NCBI RefSeq assembly: GCF_900747795.2
Contig: NC_041401.2
Coordinates: 69,177,188-69,241,187 of the forward strand
Reading direction: 5' to 3'
Length of the DNA stretch: 64,000 nucleotides
Source: Erpetoichthys calabaricus
Taxonomy: Eukaryota > Chordata > Cladistia > Polypteriformes > Polypteridae
The translations under genes and the position numbers were made by a program. Below are positions 48,838 through 60,305 of this stretch, in pieces. Under the pieces are notes generated by a model. That model was not told the origin of the DNA. It saw only the letters and a program-made list of their open reading frames with translations, and did no database searches. Numbering within the stretch: the first letter of the stretch is position 1; each line of letters begins with the position of its first letter.

Positions 48838-50785
48838 TAGTGAATTCAGAAAGTATTCAGACCCCTACTCTTTCTGCTCTTTATTGTGTTGTACATTTAA
48901 TTTTAAATGAGTAAATTTGTCACTTTAGCCTATTAATCTACACTCACTGTCCCATAATGACAAAGTGATAACATTGTTTTCAGAAAAGTTTGCAAATTTA
49001 TTAGAAAATCAAAAACTCAAACTTCTCATCTATATATGTGGTCAAACCCTTTGCTGTGGCTCTCCAGATTGTGAACAAGTGGATTCTGTTTGCTCTAATT
49101 ATTCGCGAGATGCATCTTGAACTTGATTGGAGTCCACATGTGGTGAATTGAATTGATTGGATATTGTTTAGAAAGTCACATACCGGTGCATATAAAGTCC
49201 CACGATTGACACTGCATGCCATGACGAAAAACAAATCACCAGGCCCGGCCTTAGGCATAGGCGAAGTAGGCGACCGCCTAGGGCCCCGGCGTCCGGGGGG
49301 CCCCGGATTGACGGCGGCCAGGCCCCCGGCCCGCCCCTCCCCTCGCAATGCATTCCAAAAGTTTCAAATATCCCAAAAAATAAAAAAGGACAAAAAAACT
49401 AAAAAAAGAAAAAAAACAAAAAAACTAAGCTGGGCTTAGCTACATACCGCCACGTGGTGCCCAGTGGAAACAGTTCAAACTGGCTAAATTGTAGCAGCTA
49501 ACTACTCCGGGCGAAAAAGGGACGCAGGGTGATGACCTCGTAACGTTACAAGAAAATGTCTCCTTGGTCTAATTTTCACGCATTTCGCAGAGCTTCCAGG
49601 GGGGCTCCTGGACCCCCCTTTCGCCTAGGGCCCCATAATACCTAAGACCGGGCCTGAAATCACAATGTCCAAGGAACTCTCTGTAGATCTTTGTGATCAA
49701 ATTGTGATGAGGCATAGATCAGGACAATGGCATCAAACAGTTTCTAAAGCTTTGTGTGTTCCCAAGATCACAGGGGCATCAATAATTGTGAAATGGAAGG
49801 AGTATGGAACCACCACAGTTCTTCCTAAAGTTGGCCATGCAGCCAAGTTGAGTAACTGGGCAAGAAGGGCCTTGGTCAGGCAGGTGATCAAGAACCCAAT
49901 GGCCACTCTAACAGAGCTTCAGAAGTCCTCTGCTGAAATGAGAGAACTTATGGAAAACCGCAATCCATTAAATCAGGTGTTCAGTTCAAAGGACTCTGAG
50001 AGCATGAGGAAATGATTGTCTGGTCTGATGAGACATTTAAGTCTTTGAGCAAAACTCTAAGCACTATGTCTGGTGAAGAGCAGGCACAGCTCATCACCTG
50101 CCTAACATCATCCCTGTGGTGCCAGCATCACACTATGGGGTGTTTGTCAGCCTCAGGGATAGGGAGGCTGGTTAGAATTAAAAGAAGGATGAGTTCAGCC
50201 AAATACAGAGAGGTCCATGAAGAAAACCTGCTCTAGATTGCACACAACCTCAAATTGGGGTGACAGTTCACCTCTCGGCACAATGACTTGAAACATAATG
50301 CCAAGACTGTGCTGAAGTGGCTTTGGGGCCGACTGACTGTCCTTGAGTGGCCCAGGCAAAGCCCACACTTAAACCCCATAAAACATCTGTGGAGAAAGAG
50401 CTGAAGATGGCAGTTTACAAACCCCTCCCATCCAATCAAATGGAGCATGAGAGGATCTGTTAGGAAGAATGGGGTAAACCTCCCAAATCCAGGTGTGCAA
50501 AGCTTGTAGAGACTTACCAAGAATACTCAAAGCTGGAATTACTGCCAAAGGGGCTTCTACAAAGTACTGAATTAGGAGTCTGAATACTTCTATGAAGCAA
50601 CAGACTTAAGTTTTCGATTTATAATAACTGTGCAAACATTTCAGAAAACATTCTTTCAGCTTGTCATCCTAGGTTATGGAGTGTAGATTGATAAGCAAGA
50701 AATTGCAAATGTGTTTAATATAAAATCTTCAGCACAATAAAATATGCAGAAAGTGAAGAGGTCTAAATACTTTCTGAATGCATTG
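48838..50785 (+). mobile_element. Tc1-like DNA transposon carrying a nested element
   Basis: Ends: TAGTGAATTCAGAAAGTATT at 48838 and ACTTTCTGAATGCATTG at 50769, between TA sites. The transposase remains on the + strand: MSKELSVDLCDQIV, KWKEYGTTTVLPK (49665-49850). The DDE region near 50290-50400 has WPRQSPHLNPIKHLW, with K where the third catalytic E is expected. Several frame breaks. It was interrupted at 49239 by the nested element. Confidence 0.88.
49240..49656. mobile_element. Nested 417-bp inverted-repeat element
   Basis: Ends CAGGCCCGGCCTTAGGC and CCTAAGACCGGGCCTG are inverted. They are flanked by a direct repeat AAATCAC (49233-49239 and 49657-49663). Inner GCCTAGGGCCCC motifs are also mirrored. 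GC-rich ends surround an A-rich core. It codes for nothing; a non-autonomous DNA element, perhaps hAT-like though the duplication looks like 7 bp. Confidence 0.85.
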
Positions 50786-50787
50786 TA

Positions 50788-51666
50788 AAGGTGTAAACAT
50801 TTGCAACAAGTATTTTATAATATGGAATGAATGGGAGGAATAGTATGCTGTTAAAAATGATTCTACCTCCTTAGTTGTGCTACATGAGTATCGATGTAGA
50901 GTCAAATCTATTGAATCAAATCAAATGGCTAATAACTGGAGCAAATTTCATTTGGATGGAGTGATTGATGTTTGAGTTATTGTGCCTAAAGACACATACC
51001 CTGACAGACAAGTGGCCTAATGTTTAAATATCTTGACAACTTGAAGGTTAAATGTTGACATCCAAATATACTGTATGTCTACATAATATACATGTCTACA
51101 GTATGCAATGGGAAGGTAAAAAACAGATGGATACATAGCTGTTCCCAGCCTGTCTTAGAGTTGATGGATTCCCTTTCAGGCGTTGTGTAGAAACTGCACT
51201 CACCCATTAACTCCAAAACAGAGGTGGAATGTTTTTATAGCCTGGGGTGTTTTTAATTTTGGAGGGAGTGATTACCAGTTTGTATCTGGTGATTTAGCTC
51301 TGTTATATATGCAAATGACTGGTCCACGAGGAAACGCTCCCAAATTTGACCCTCTGCAACCTTAAGTAGGCCTGAGAATATTTTGTTGTTTTAAATTACT
51401 TAGTTTGGCTTCTTTAAAAAAACATGTAAGGCCTCTGACTCCACTATTCTATTCACCAGCACAGACAACCATTTTGGTATTTTAATTTATGAAATAGTTA
51501 AAAAGATAGGTATCATGATGTGATCTGGAAGGGACAAAAAGTTTAAAAAAAACCAAGAATAAAGCAAAACTGGGCCAAGAAGTGTGCAGGTTTTATCCTA
51601 TTTGGCTGGGCAGCTTCTAAACTTTCTCCTCCTCACCCCAAAACCAAAGAAAGTAACCATGATATG
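50788..51666. other. Unassigned intergenic sequence
   Basis: Nothing recognisable. Confidence 0.5.
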
Positions 51667-51674
51667 TAGTAAGT

Positions 51675-52350
51675 CAGGGGTGGTGAACTCCGGGCCTCGA
51701 GTGCCGCAGCGGCTGCAGGTTTTCATTCTTACCATCTTCTTAATTAGTGACCGGTTTTTGCTGCTGATTACTTCTTTTAATTAACTTGACTCAGGCCCCA
51801 TAGTTGTTTCTTTTTCTTTAATTAGCAGCCAAGCAATAATGAGACACAAAACAAGCCACCACATCACCAGCCCCCTTGTGCCCATTACACAATATCTGAA
51901 ATTAAAGAGCGGTAATGGTCTTGGTAAGGCTGATCTCTCAGGTCACCAAAACATTTTGGACGGTGCTCTTAGAAAGAACAGAAAAACAACAGTTTTCGAA
52001 ATGTGTTCTGTGGCAGAAAGAGAGCAGCAACAAGCCATGGAATTAAATAACAGGTTTAATTAACAGCAAGAATTGGCTTCTCGTTAAGAAAGTGACTGGA
52101 GTGAAATTGGTTGAGTTTGAAGCCCCAGTTTAGCTGGTCATCTGTTAGCTCGTTTCATGTTACATTTCTGTTTGGTTGCCATTTAATGAAGAAAGGAATC
52201 AAGTCAGAGTGCTGAACTCTTCTAACAGGGCTATTAAAGTGATGGGGGTAAAGTTAACTAGCAGTGAAAACTGGTCACTGATTAGGAAAAGGGTTAGAAT
52301 GAAAACCTGCAGCCTCTGCGGCACTCCAGGCCTGGAGTTCGCCACCCCTG
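51675..52350. mobile_element. hAT-type non-autonomous element, copy 2, with 8-bp duplication
   Basis: Ends CAGGGGTGGTGAACTCC and GGAGTTCGCCACCCCTG are inverted. They are flanked by perfect TAGTAAGT at 51667-51674 and 52351-52358, the 8-bp duplication of hAT insertions. Same family as 23352-23938, reversed. No transposase. Confidence 0.93.
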
Positions 52351-52358
52351 TAGTAAGT

Positions 52359-52800
52359 ATTTCATCAAATGTCTAAAGAAAATAACCTGCACCTTAGTGC
52401 AGAAGCAAGCATAGACTTGTTATGTAGAAGGTGATCTGTTAGGCAACCAATTTACAGAGAAGTGACATGTTAAGCACTGTTGATGTTATCTAGTGCAATT
52501 AACTAAATTTATTATTACAACAGTATTTAATAAACGTTGTAATTAAAAGTTCAGTTTTTCTTTACGTTTTACAGTACATGGTTACAAATTCAATTGTGGA
52601 CATTTAGGTTCAGTTGAAATTAAACCAACTGGTGTCATGATCTTGGCTGGTTAAATTTATGAGTCCTTTTTGGATAATTTGGATTACTTTTTTCTTGTAT
52701 GTTGTTTTTCTTTGTTGCTTTGCTGGTGAATGTATTCTCAGTTTCGCACTACGTTATTTATCCTTCGGCTCTCTGCTTCTGTCTGTACTACTCGCCTCGA
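52359..52800. other. Unassigned sequence upstream of TMEM97
   Basis: AT-rich until about 52740, where CpG density rises toward the promoter. Confidence 0.5.
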
Positions 52801-52928
52801 CCAATGTTTTTTAAACAAGTCGTGTCATTGCAACGCAAAGACATCAACCAATAAGCGTTACTCTTTGACGCACTGCAAAAGATGAAACATTAGCCAATGA
52901 GACGACGAGTATAAACGAGGCGGCCAAT
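52801..52928 (+). promoter_or_regulatory. TMEM97 promoter region with four CCAAT boxes
   Basis: CCAAT occurs at 52801, 52848, 52894 and 52924, 240-360 bp before the TMEM97 start codon. The stretch from about 52740 to 53300 is richer in CpG than its surroundings. Clustered CCAAT boxes are typical NF-Y sites. TMEM97 is known to respond to sterols through SREBP, which works with NF-Y. A CCACTCCAC at 53074 loosely resembles a sterol element but lies close to the start codon, so I give it little weight. Confidence 0.5.
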
Positions 52929-53163
52929 CAAATGTCTGCTTGAGCCTCGGCGCCCTTCGTCTCTTCCTGTCAAGACAGTTTCCAGATTCATTCGGACGCG
53001 GAGGTCTAACTGTTTTGCTATTATTTCAGCACACCTAGATTTGTAAACCGTTTTGAATTTAAAGGGTTTATAACCACTCCACAGCCGGCCTCTTGTTTGT
53101 CAGACTATCGCAGGGGGTGTGCTGATTTGTTCATTTCAGTCATTCATCTTAAATTGTGCCGCG

Positions 53164-53283
53164 ATGGCTGCTTGCACCCGTTTTCTGGAGTGGGTGTTCT
53201 TCTTGTATTTTGCATCTCACATCCCGATTACTGTGTTCATTGATTTGCAGGCTCTGTTGCCCAGCAACGTCTATCCACAGAGC
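53164..53283 (+). CDS. TMEM97: TMEM97 exon 1
   Basis: It encodes residues 1-40 (first membrane helix, D27, ending NVYPQS) and ends between codons at donor GTAAGT. Confidence 0.93.
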
Positions 53284-56200
53284 GTAAGTACTGAGCCGTA
53301 GGGCGCGCGGGAGGGTGAGAGCAATAAGGTTGTGTCATACGTTGCCGAGCCAACAAAATTAAGCGTCATTTTCTGCATTTCATTGAAATATGTTAATAGA
53401 AGCGAAACTGGTGTGCACGTTGTCATTAAACGGTCCATGTGGGAAGCCTTTATTTACTATTGCACGAGGGCATCTAGTGAATGTCGCGTTTTTTTAATTG
53501 ATGTGTTAATACTTGTACATCTAAATGGTTATAATAATTTTGCTGATAAACGTGTGTAGTACAGCTTTCATTAGATAATAGTATGCACTGAAACACATAA
53601 CCTGTTAATGAACACCAGTTACGGAAAATGTGTGAACATTTCATTCACTTGGAGTAAATTAGTCACTTTTATCTCCATAAGATGCCACGCAAGTAAACTA
53701 AATCACCCATCCATCTACCGTCTAAGCCCCTGGGGACTAGTGACTAATCCATCCTGGACCCTGAAGCAAAGTGGGAGGCTGGGAGAAGAAGCCATTGGTG
53801 TCCATGCACATCCGCTCATCACATTTATTCTTCCCAGTCGCCCTAACAGTGCAGGAGAACACCGAGAAAATACAGGCGGACATGATAAAAACTCCAGAGA
53901 GTGAGTTATATTCTTCAGAGGCGCAGAGCTATAGTGCTAATCACTACGGTAAAGTGCTTTACTCTCTCGCTCGATAATAACAACAAAAACCCCAAAGCAA
54001 ACGCTGTCCTTAATAATGTTTCTTTGACTCTACCGCCATCTTCAGACAGGTCGGACATAAATCAGAACTGAGAACAGATTCCTGGATGTCAACAATTGAG
54101 CAGAAAATGTTAACCCCGTGGGCTTATGATACGAATCTGCTAGAATGTTTTCACCTAAGTGGATCTTTCTGGAAACTTAATTGCAGTATTGGTAAGGTGG
54201 GTGCGCGAGTGTTAGCTCTGACACAATTTGCAAGCCTTTAAAGATGGGCCGCACCCTGCTGCAGGTTTTCTACCAGAACTTGAACCCTGGACCACATGCT
54301 AAGGTTATAAAGTAAGTTGACGGAAAGACGAATGGAAGAAAAATAGGGCTGATTATTTGCTGTTCTTTCAGACTACCCATTAGTCCAGTACCCCTAGGTC
54401 AGTGATTGAGTGGTCTTTTCCACTTTTACCTGATTAAAATGGGTGGTCCGATCTCGGGAGTCAGGGTGGAGTCACTGGAGGACGTGGTAGAACTGAGGTC
54501 ACTTAGGAAGCTGCTTACTATTCTGGACAATGATTCAAACCCCCTGTAGGTGCGTTTTGCTAAACAGAGGAGCACATTCAGTTACACATTGAGACAGCTG
54601 TGTTGCTCCAAGGTTTGTTTTGTGAGTTCGTTTCAACTGTCCGCCATCGGGCTCTTCTGATGAGTCACCCCTTGGCAGAGATGGTCTTGTTCCCTGTGTG
54701 CCGAATGGCACTAAGCTGGTCTAAGCAGATACCTTAGTAGAAAATTGCGCAATGTGCCAGTGATTGACATCCCGTACTATGAAACTGGAGCCTAAACGTA
54801 TGTGCAATTCAAATTACTTGACACTTGGCAAATATCTACACTTTGTTAATGAACTTATATTTGTGTATTTACCTTTACTTATTTGGCAGATTCCTTTATT
54901 CAAAGCAACTTGCAACATTTCAGATACAGTGGGTTGCATTTCTTCCGTTTATTTCCAATTGGAGCACAGGCAGGTAAAGTGAAATGTCAGTAGCGGGATT
55001 TGTACTAACAACCTCAGGTTTGAAGTCCAAAGCCTTACCCACTACACCAAGCTGCTTTGTTTGCATACTTAAGATTATGATAGATAGATAGATAGAACAA
55101 ACTTTTTTTTTTTGACCCCTGGAGAAAGTTGTTAAATGTAAACTTATGCATTTTGTTTTGTCTCCTGTTGCAACTCTGCAGTTGTTTTTGGGGTTAAAAA
55201 GTTTCTGCCTATCTTAAGGGCCCACCATCCCACCTATACCCTGCTCCCATCTGTTCTCCATTCCCATTTCAGGAATAGAATATTAAATTGGGGATATGGC
55301 ACCAGTCTATGATTGATCGATGTTCAGACCAGTGCATGGATCGACACTTTTGAGACTTGCCAGTCACGCTAATGTGCATGGAGCTGCAATATGGAAGAAA
55401 GCTGGGGGTAGCAAAAGGAAAGCTTCAATCAAAGCCATGTTCTTGGAGCCCCTAAACCTTCCTTCACTATGCCACCCAAGTCGGTACATTTCAGGCCCGA
55501 ATTCAATTATTGTGGATTACAAACGTTCTGTAGTTTCATTAATAATAAAACAGAATTTTACAGAGAGTGGGTAAGCTGAGCATCTAGTCACTGTGCAAGC
55601 TACTGTACATAGAATGTGGACTCCCAATTTCAAATTCACTCACTTTAGTGTCTCATGCCTCATGGGTTCTTTTCACTTCTACATCATTATATTGGATCAT
55701 TCTAAAACCATCAGCAAAAAAAATAAATGTACCTTAATAATTCATTACATTTTATATAGCGCTTTTCTCAGTACTCAAAGCGCTGTCCACAAGTTAGTAT
55801 TCCTCTCTTCACTTGTTTCTGAATGAGCCTAGCTCATCAGCATCAATCGGGACTCCACCATGACTGAGGAAGAAGTCCTTTGTGGGGACAACTGCTCTCA
55901 TTTATCTGCAGGGTTTTTTTTTGAGGAAAATTAGAGAGCCTGAAGGAAATCCATGCCATCTCCAAAGAGATAGAGGTGAAAAAGACAGATTCCTGAAGCT
56001 GTGAAGCAGCAGTGCTAAATCCTGTGCCACCTATTAACTGGGATAATTACATAATGCATATCATATTTTCAAAGTCTGTATTTAAATAAGCAATAAAATC
56101 ACATTTTGTGGATTTCTAAATTTCTTTTACTACCATTGTAAAGATCATTTTACAGTTGCATTACTTTTTATTTTATGTGTTGAGTATGTTCCATTTATTT

Positions 56201-57454
56201 TCAGCTAAAAGATCTGCTGAAGTGGTATGTTCAGACATACAAGGATCCAATGATGATGAATCCACCTTCCTGGTTCAAATCGTTCATCTTTTGTGAAGCC
56301 ATTTTACAGCTGCCTTTCTTCCCAGTTGCAGCCTATGCTTTTTATAAAGGTATGGCCAATTTAAAAATACTTTGTCCAAGCAGATTTGTAAATGGCTTTT
56401 TGAGGTCTCCCTTCTATTTCACTGTTCCTGAAGTCTTATCCATTGTTTTTCTTGTTATATGCATGAAATTGGCACTCTGTCATAGTTGGTTCCTGCTTCC
56501 CACACTATTGTTGGAATATGTTGTGATTCCCATAACCTTCTATAGGGATAAGCACATTTGAAAAATGAATTCTTTTACTGTGCATATGTGTGTCCAACTT
56601 TGATTTGGTCGAGTATTTTAAAGCCTTAGCTTAAACTTAGCCAAATTTCTCTAATTTTTTTCATTATCACAAATATTTGGAAAGATTTATGAAGTGGTGG
56701 CTCTGAAGTTAGGGATTTGCACTGGCAATCAGAAGGTTGCCAATTCGAATCCCGTAAATGCCATAAGTGACTCTGCTTCATTGGGGCCCTTGAGCAAGGC
56801 CCTTAACCTACAATTTGGTCCATGCTGGATATGACGTTAATCTGCATCCAGCCCTGCATGTAAGGCCCTCCAACCTGCAGGGAAAAACTTGAGGGTTGGA
56901 GGCAGAATTGCCAGTCTGGCCACCATAAAAATCCTCTCATTGGTTCCATTCCATCTGAACTTGTGTGGTGCTGAGGTGGTGTCACCTGTTGCATGGCTGC
57001 ACTTGGGTCCTAATCTGGGTTTATCATGTGGTGGGCGCGGCGATGTGCTGTATCAGCGCTTACTCCAAACCTCAGTTATCAAATAGTTCAAAGTAACAGG
57101 TCACTAATATTATACTCGTTAGTATTCATCAACAATTGCTATATTGATTTTTGTTGTTATTGGTTTTATTTAGGAAACTGTAGATGGATCCGAACTCCAG
57201 CTATTATCTACTCCACTCATGTGGCCACCAGCCTGATTCCCATCCTTGGTCACACCCTCTTCCACAAGTTCCCTAAGGATGGAATGTTCCCAGGGCCTCA
57301 GACCCTACGAGAACGAGTGGCACTTATGGGCATCTATATACCTTATTTGGTCATTCCCATCTTAATCCTGCTCACCATGCTGTATAGTAAGGCCTACAAC
57401 ATACAGGTGCGAGGTGGGAAAGGTGGATCTATGGACAAAAAGAAGGGCAAATGA
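53164..57454 (+). CDS. TMEM97: TMEM97 (sigma-2 receptor / MAC30), three exons, complete
   Basis: The exons are 53164-53283, 56205-56349 and 57174-57454, joined by GT-AG introns into 181 residues. The protein is a four-helix EXPERA-family ER membrane protein, known as the sigma-2 receptor and a sterol-regulated NPC1 partner. The start reads [20 protein letters not shown] and lines up with the human N-terminus. The ATG is the first in the exon, with G at -3 and +4. Membrane helices are near residues 9-31, 63-83, 93-115 and 138-160. Ligand-site acidic residues matching human D29, D56 and E73 are present as D27, D54 and E71. The highly conserved [12 protein letters not shown] block follows the second junction. 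The C-terminus KKGK fits an ER-retrieval KKxx signal. Intron 1 (2.9 kb) and intron 2 (0.8 kb) hold SINEs. The gene is followed on the other strand by IFT20. I see no break in it. Confidence 0.95.
53703..53950 (-). mobile_element. SINE remnant, minus strand
   Basis: CACCCATCCATCTACCGTC, GGGGACTAGTGACTAATCC and GGAGAACACCGAGAAAATAC keep the reverse order of the main SINE family (GGTTTTCTCC-type block), ending at a degraded tRNA head. Confidence 0.55.
54855..55064 (-). mobile_element. tRNA-derived SINE of a second family, minus strand
   Basis: In reverse it begins GCTTGGTGTAGTGGGTAAGG (A box), then GGACTTCAAACCTGAGG and ACAAATCCCGCTACTGAC (B box). It continues with ACCTGCCTGTGCTCCAATTG and ends in GCTTTGAATAAAGG. 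Different from the 37958 family. Confidence 0.75.
55738..56040 (-). mobile_element. SINE-type repeat with ATATAGCGCTTTTCTCA end, minus strand
   Basis: TTTTATATAGCGCTTTTCTC, then ACTCAAAGCGCTGTCC marks one end; the far end reads in reverse GGTGGCACAGGATTTAGCAC, a tRNA-like A box. Common fish repeat; family name not assigned. Confidence 0.6.
56205..56349 (+). CDS. TMEM97: TMEM97 exon 2
   Basis: After acceptor ATTTTCAG it encodes [15 protein letters not shown], then WFKSFIFCE and [13 protein letters not shown] (second helix, D54, E71), with donor GTATGG in phase 1. Confidence 0.93.
56690..57085 (+). mobile_element. V-SINE-like tRNA-derived SINE
   Basis: The A box lies in GGCTCTGAAGTTAGGG, and the B box is AATTCGAATCCC. 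It is followed by CCCTTGAGCAAGGCCCTTAA, the conserved block of vertebrate V-SINEs. The 3' end TGTGGTGGGCGCGGCGATGT, then CTGTATCAGCGC matches the 3' end of the LINE at 16381-17405. It lies in TMEM97 intron 2, ending 88 bp before exon 3. Confidence 0.85.
57174..57454 (+). CDS. TMEM97: TMEM97 exon 3 with stop
   Basis: After acceptor TTTATTTAG it encodes [15 protein letters not shown], helices 3 and 4, and the lysine-rich C-terminus, stopping at TGA (57452-57454). Confidence 0.94.
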
Positions 57455-60223
57455 GCAAGGGATAGCTGATTTAGTGTGTGTTTTAGAAGTATGCAGTACT
57501 TTTTTGAATTGAAATGCCTTTACAAAGTAAAGGGCTCACACTACACGGTCATCAGAGGTCGTTCTATTGGTAGGTCTGCTCTGGACATTCACCCAGATCA
57601 GGTCTGCTTCTAGTCAGAGGGTAGCGGGTTCTGTTTATTCCAGGTGATCTTTTGGTTCATTAATTGTTCTGTTTGGATAAGGATGATTTTTATTTTGTAC
57701 CCATGCAAAGAGTTCTTTCATTCACTTTTTTATAATGCTAAAACTGTTTTATAAATGATAATGCCAGGCCTTGCCTTATGTTCTTCCATTGCCAGTTTTT
57801 TTTTGTATTGTATTGCTTTCTTTACAGTTCAGACTAACATAATGCATATCCCACAGAAAACCAGGACTAGAAGTCACATTCCTTCACTCATTCTGGTTCC
57901 AATATCCAGAGCTACATACTTGAATAATATCATATAGCCAAAGTTATTGTTTTGAAAATACATCATTTTTGTAAAATAAATGGATCAATTCACATTAATG
58001 AAAATAATTAAGTTCGACATCGATGGGAAATAAGAAAATCACATGAGCTGACACGCTGCACAGTCTACACTCTTATTAAATGGGGAAATGTGAACATCTC
58101 TTTAATACGAAATTGCAGGGGCAGGCAGTAGTCAATGAACCAGAACGTTTGTTGCTTCCTTTACAAAGAGGTAAAATGTTTAAGGCAAATTTTAGTCTGT
58201 CATTAGAAAACTGTAAATCATCCTTGAGAGGCATTCCATGACAAGATTTATAATGGTTGGTAAATTTAAGAATGTCAACGCTCAGTCCAAAGTTGCCACT
58301 CAAAAATTCATTAAAAATTCTGTTAAAATTTATGAGAATATGGGAGCATTATGCATTAATTGTTTTGTGTAAAAGTCAAGAGTTATTTAAAATTTACATC
58401 CATGTCTCAACTCCTTAAAATTAACATAAAACACAGTATCTGTTCATCACTCCTGATGTACAAATCTGTCTAGCCAGAGTGGAGTTTGGGCAACCTCATG
58501 CTAACATGCTCGTTTTCAGAACTTTCACGTAAAGAGAGGTAATGTAGAGAGTGTAACGGTAAGTAAGGTGACCTATACCCTGCTCTAGCATTCCTGAAGT
58601 GAACAGAAGGGTCACATCTGTAATCCTAGCACCAGAGACTTGTGACATGTTACAGGATTAGCACATGCAAGTAAGAATTTCACTGTACTCTGTACATGTG
58701 ACAATAAAGATCTTGTATACCTGTTGTGAGGAGCAAAAATAAATAAATCTGGGTTCAGAAATACCAATACCATCTACCTGACAAAAAATATAAAAATCTC
58801 ATATAAAAATGAAGCTATTTTGTTTGAAAGTGAGTTATAGGAATGAATGACACCAAAGACCCCTGATCTGCAAACACTGAATTGTAGGTTCTGTAGAAGT
58901 GGCCGGCTTGAAACAGGAAAACAAAATCCAAAAAAACAACACTGAATTCCCATCAATGCTTCTTTTTTTTGTGGTTGCTGATATGCACTCTTTAAAAACA
59001 CAGTTGTTTCTTCTTGGGCATATGAAGATTTACATTTGTTGAGAATAAGGTACACATTATTATTCAAGTCTGTTTGAATAGAATTTGTTGTATTGGGTTT
59101 ATAAAATCAGAGAGTAATGAGAGTAAATTTCAAATAAACACTTTATGACTACACAATATAATTGGGGGTGTTAGCAATAAATGTTATTTTTATTTTGTTT
59201 TGTTACTTGTTCAATTGTGACTGATTTATAAATAAAATTTTGTTTTTTTTGTTTTATTAAAAATAACATTTAATGCTGGAATAATGTAAAAAACTTAGCA
59301 GAAAATTACAGAACTCTCTAGCGAATGCTATTTGTTAAAATAATTCCTTATAAAACGCTTGTGCCTTACTCACTTTTGTAGTAGGCACAGGCGAACTGTA
59401 AGCAGATGGGCTGTCTATCATACTGCCAGTTGTCAGCAGTTAGTTAGCCATTATGCAACATCTTTTGTTGAATATTCTGTACAACCAGGAAAATACTGGC
59501 AGAACGATTGAACTTGCTCTGCACACAGTGAATGGAAAATTTAAAACAAATAAGAACAAGGTATATTACATAATTATACAGTATAGTAATAATATGATAT
59601 CTACTAGATAACCATATTGCCACTCGGAAGCAGAATAACATCCAGGAAAAGGTTAAATAGAAAACAGATGTACAGTACTTGATTTCATTGTACCTTAAAC
59701 ATTATGAATTAGCCACAAGTTTACATCTGAACATAACATTTACTTTGGTCTGCCGCTCCCTTAAACCGTGTGAAAAGGAAACATTTGTGCAAATTCTTTG
59801 ACCAAGAGAACAAAATGCTTTTAAAATATGTTGCTTATTCTTATTGTTACTACTATTCTAACATTAGTAATTTCATCAATATATATATAAACTAGAAAAG
59901 AAAGCTTTTTTTTTTTAAGGTGGTGAAGTATAAATAATACAATATAAATATATGAAATGTTTCATTTTTAAGTGGCTATGCTCCTGGCATGCTTTAAATG
60001 CCCCAAAATATTTGTTCTCCTTTTGAGGAAAGATTTCAAAAAATATTCCACTGGAATGTCATGTTTTCTTTTTTATCCAGTCGTTTTTGTCCATTTTGAT
60101 GTGGTCGTTTTTATCACAACAAAGGCATTTTCAATGTTTTAATATCAGTATCCACAGGTCTTAAATGAGGAATGCTGGGTCAGCATCTTCATAGAACCAA
60201 AATCGAACAACTCAAAAAGAATC
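57455..60223. other. TMEM97 3' UTR, intergenic and IFT20 3' UTR
   Basis: It holds the 3' ends of two converging genes. A repeat-like end, GTAAGAATTTCACTGTACTC, lies at 58671, followed by ACAATAAAGATC. No coding sequence recognised. Confidence 0.55.
57975..57980 (+). other. TMEM97: Candidate poly(A) signal of TMEM97
   Basis: AATAAA stands 520 bp after the TMEM97 stop codon. No other AATAAA was noted between the stop and this site. Assignment by position only. Confidence 0.4.
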
Positions 60224-60305
60224 TCATTTCTGCAGGATAAACTGGTCAATGAATTCATTTTGTTCTGCTTCAACCTTGGAAAGGGCTTCATATTCTATTC
60301 GATAC
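60224..60305 (-). CDS. IFT20: IFT20 last coding exon (C-terminal 26 residues)
   Basis: Read on the minus strand, the acceptor CAG is followed by one base completing an arginine codon, then [26 protein letters not shown] and TGA. This differs from my memory of the human IFT20 C-terminus at only a few positions. IFT20 is a small coiled-coil subunit of the IFT-B complex that also sits at the Golgi and sorts membrane proteins to the cilium; this exon covers the end of its coiled coil. No upstream exon is recognisable between 60306 and 64000, so they should lie beyond the window. The gene converges on TMEM97. Confidence 0.93.

Larger units (their letters stand above)
53284..56204 (+). other. TMEM97 intron 1
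   Basis: It contains three SINE-type repeats (listed separately). A short GATA run lies at 55080-55095, and 53284-53700, 53950-54855 and 55096-55735 are unassigned. Confidence 0.6.

Noticed and set aside
49001-49439. Proline/glycine/arginine-rich frames on both strands
   Set aside because: They come from the GC-rich ends of the nested non-autonomous element.
53119-53163. In-frame extension upstream of the TMEM97 start
   Set aside because: The extension begins at GTG, not ATG; the first ATG at 53164 matches the known N-terminus.
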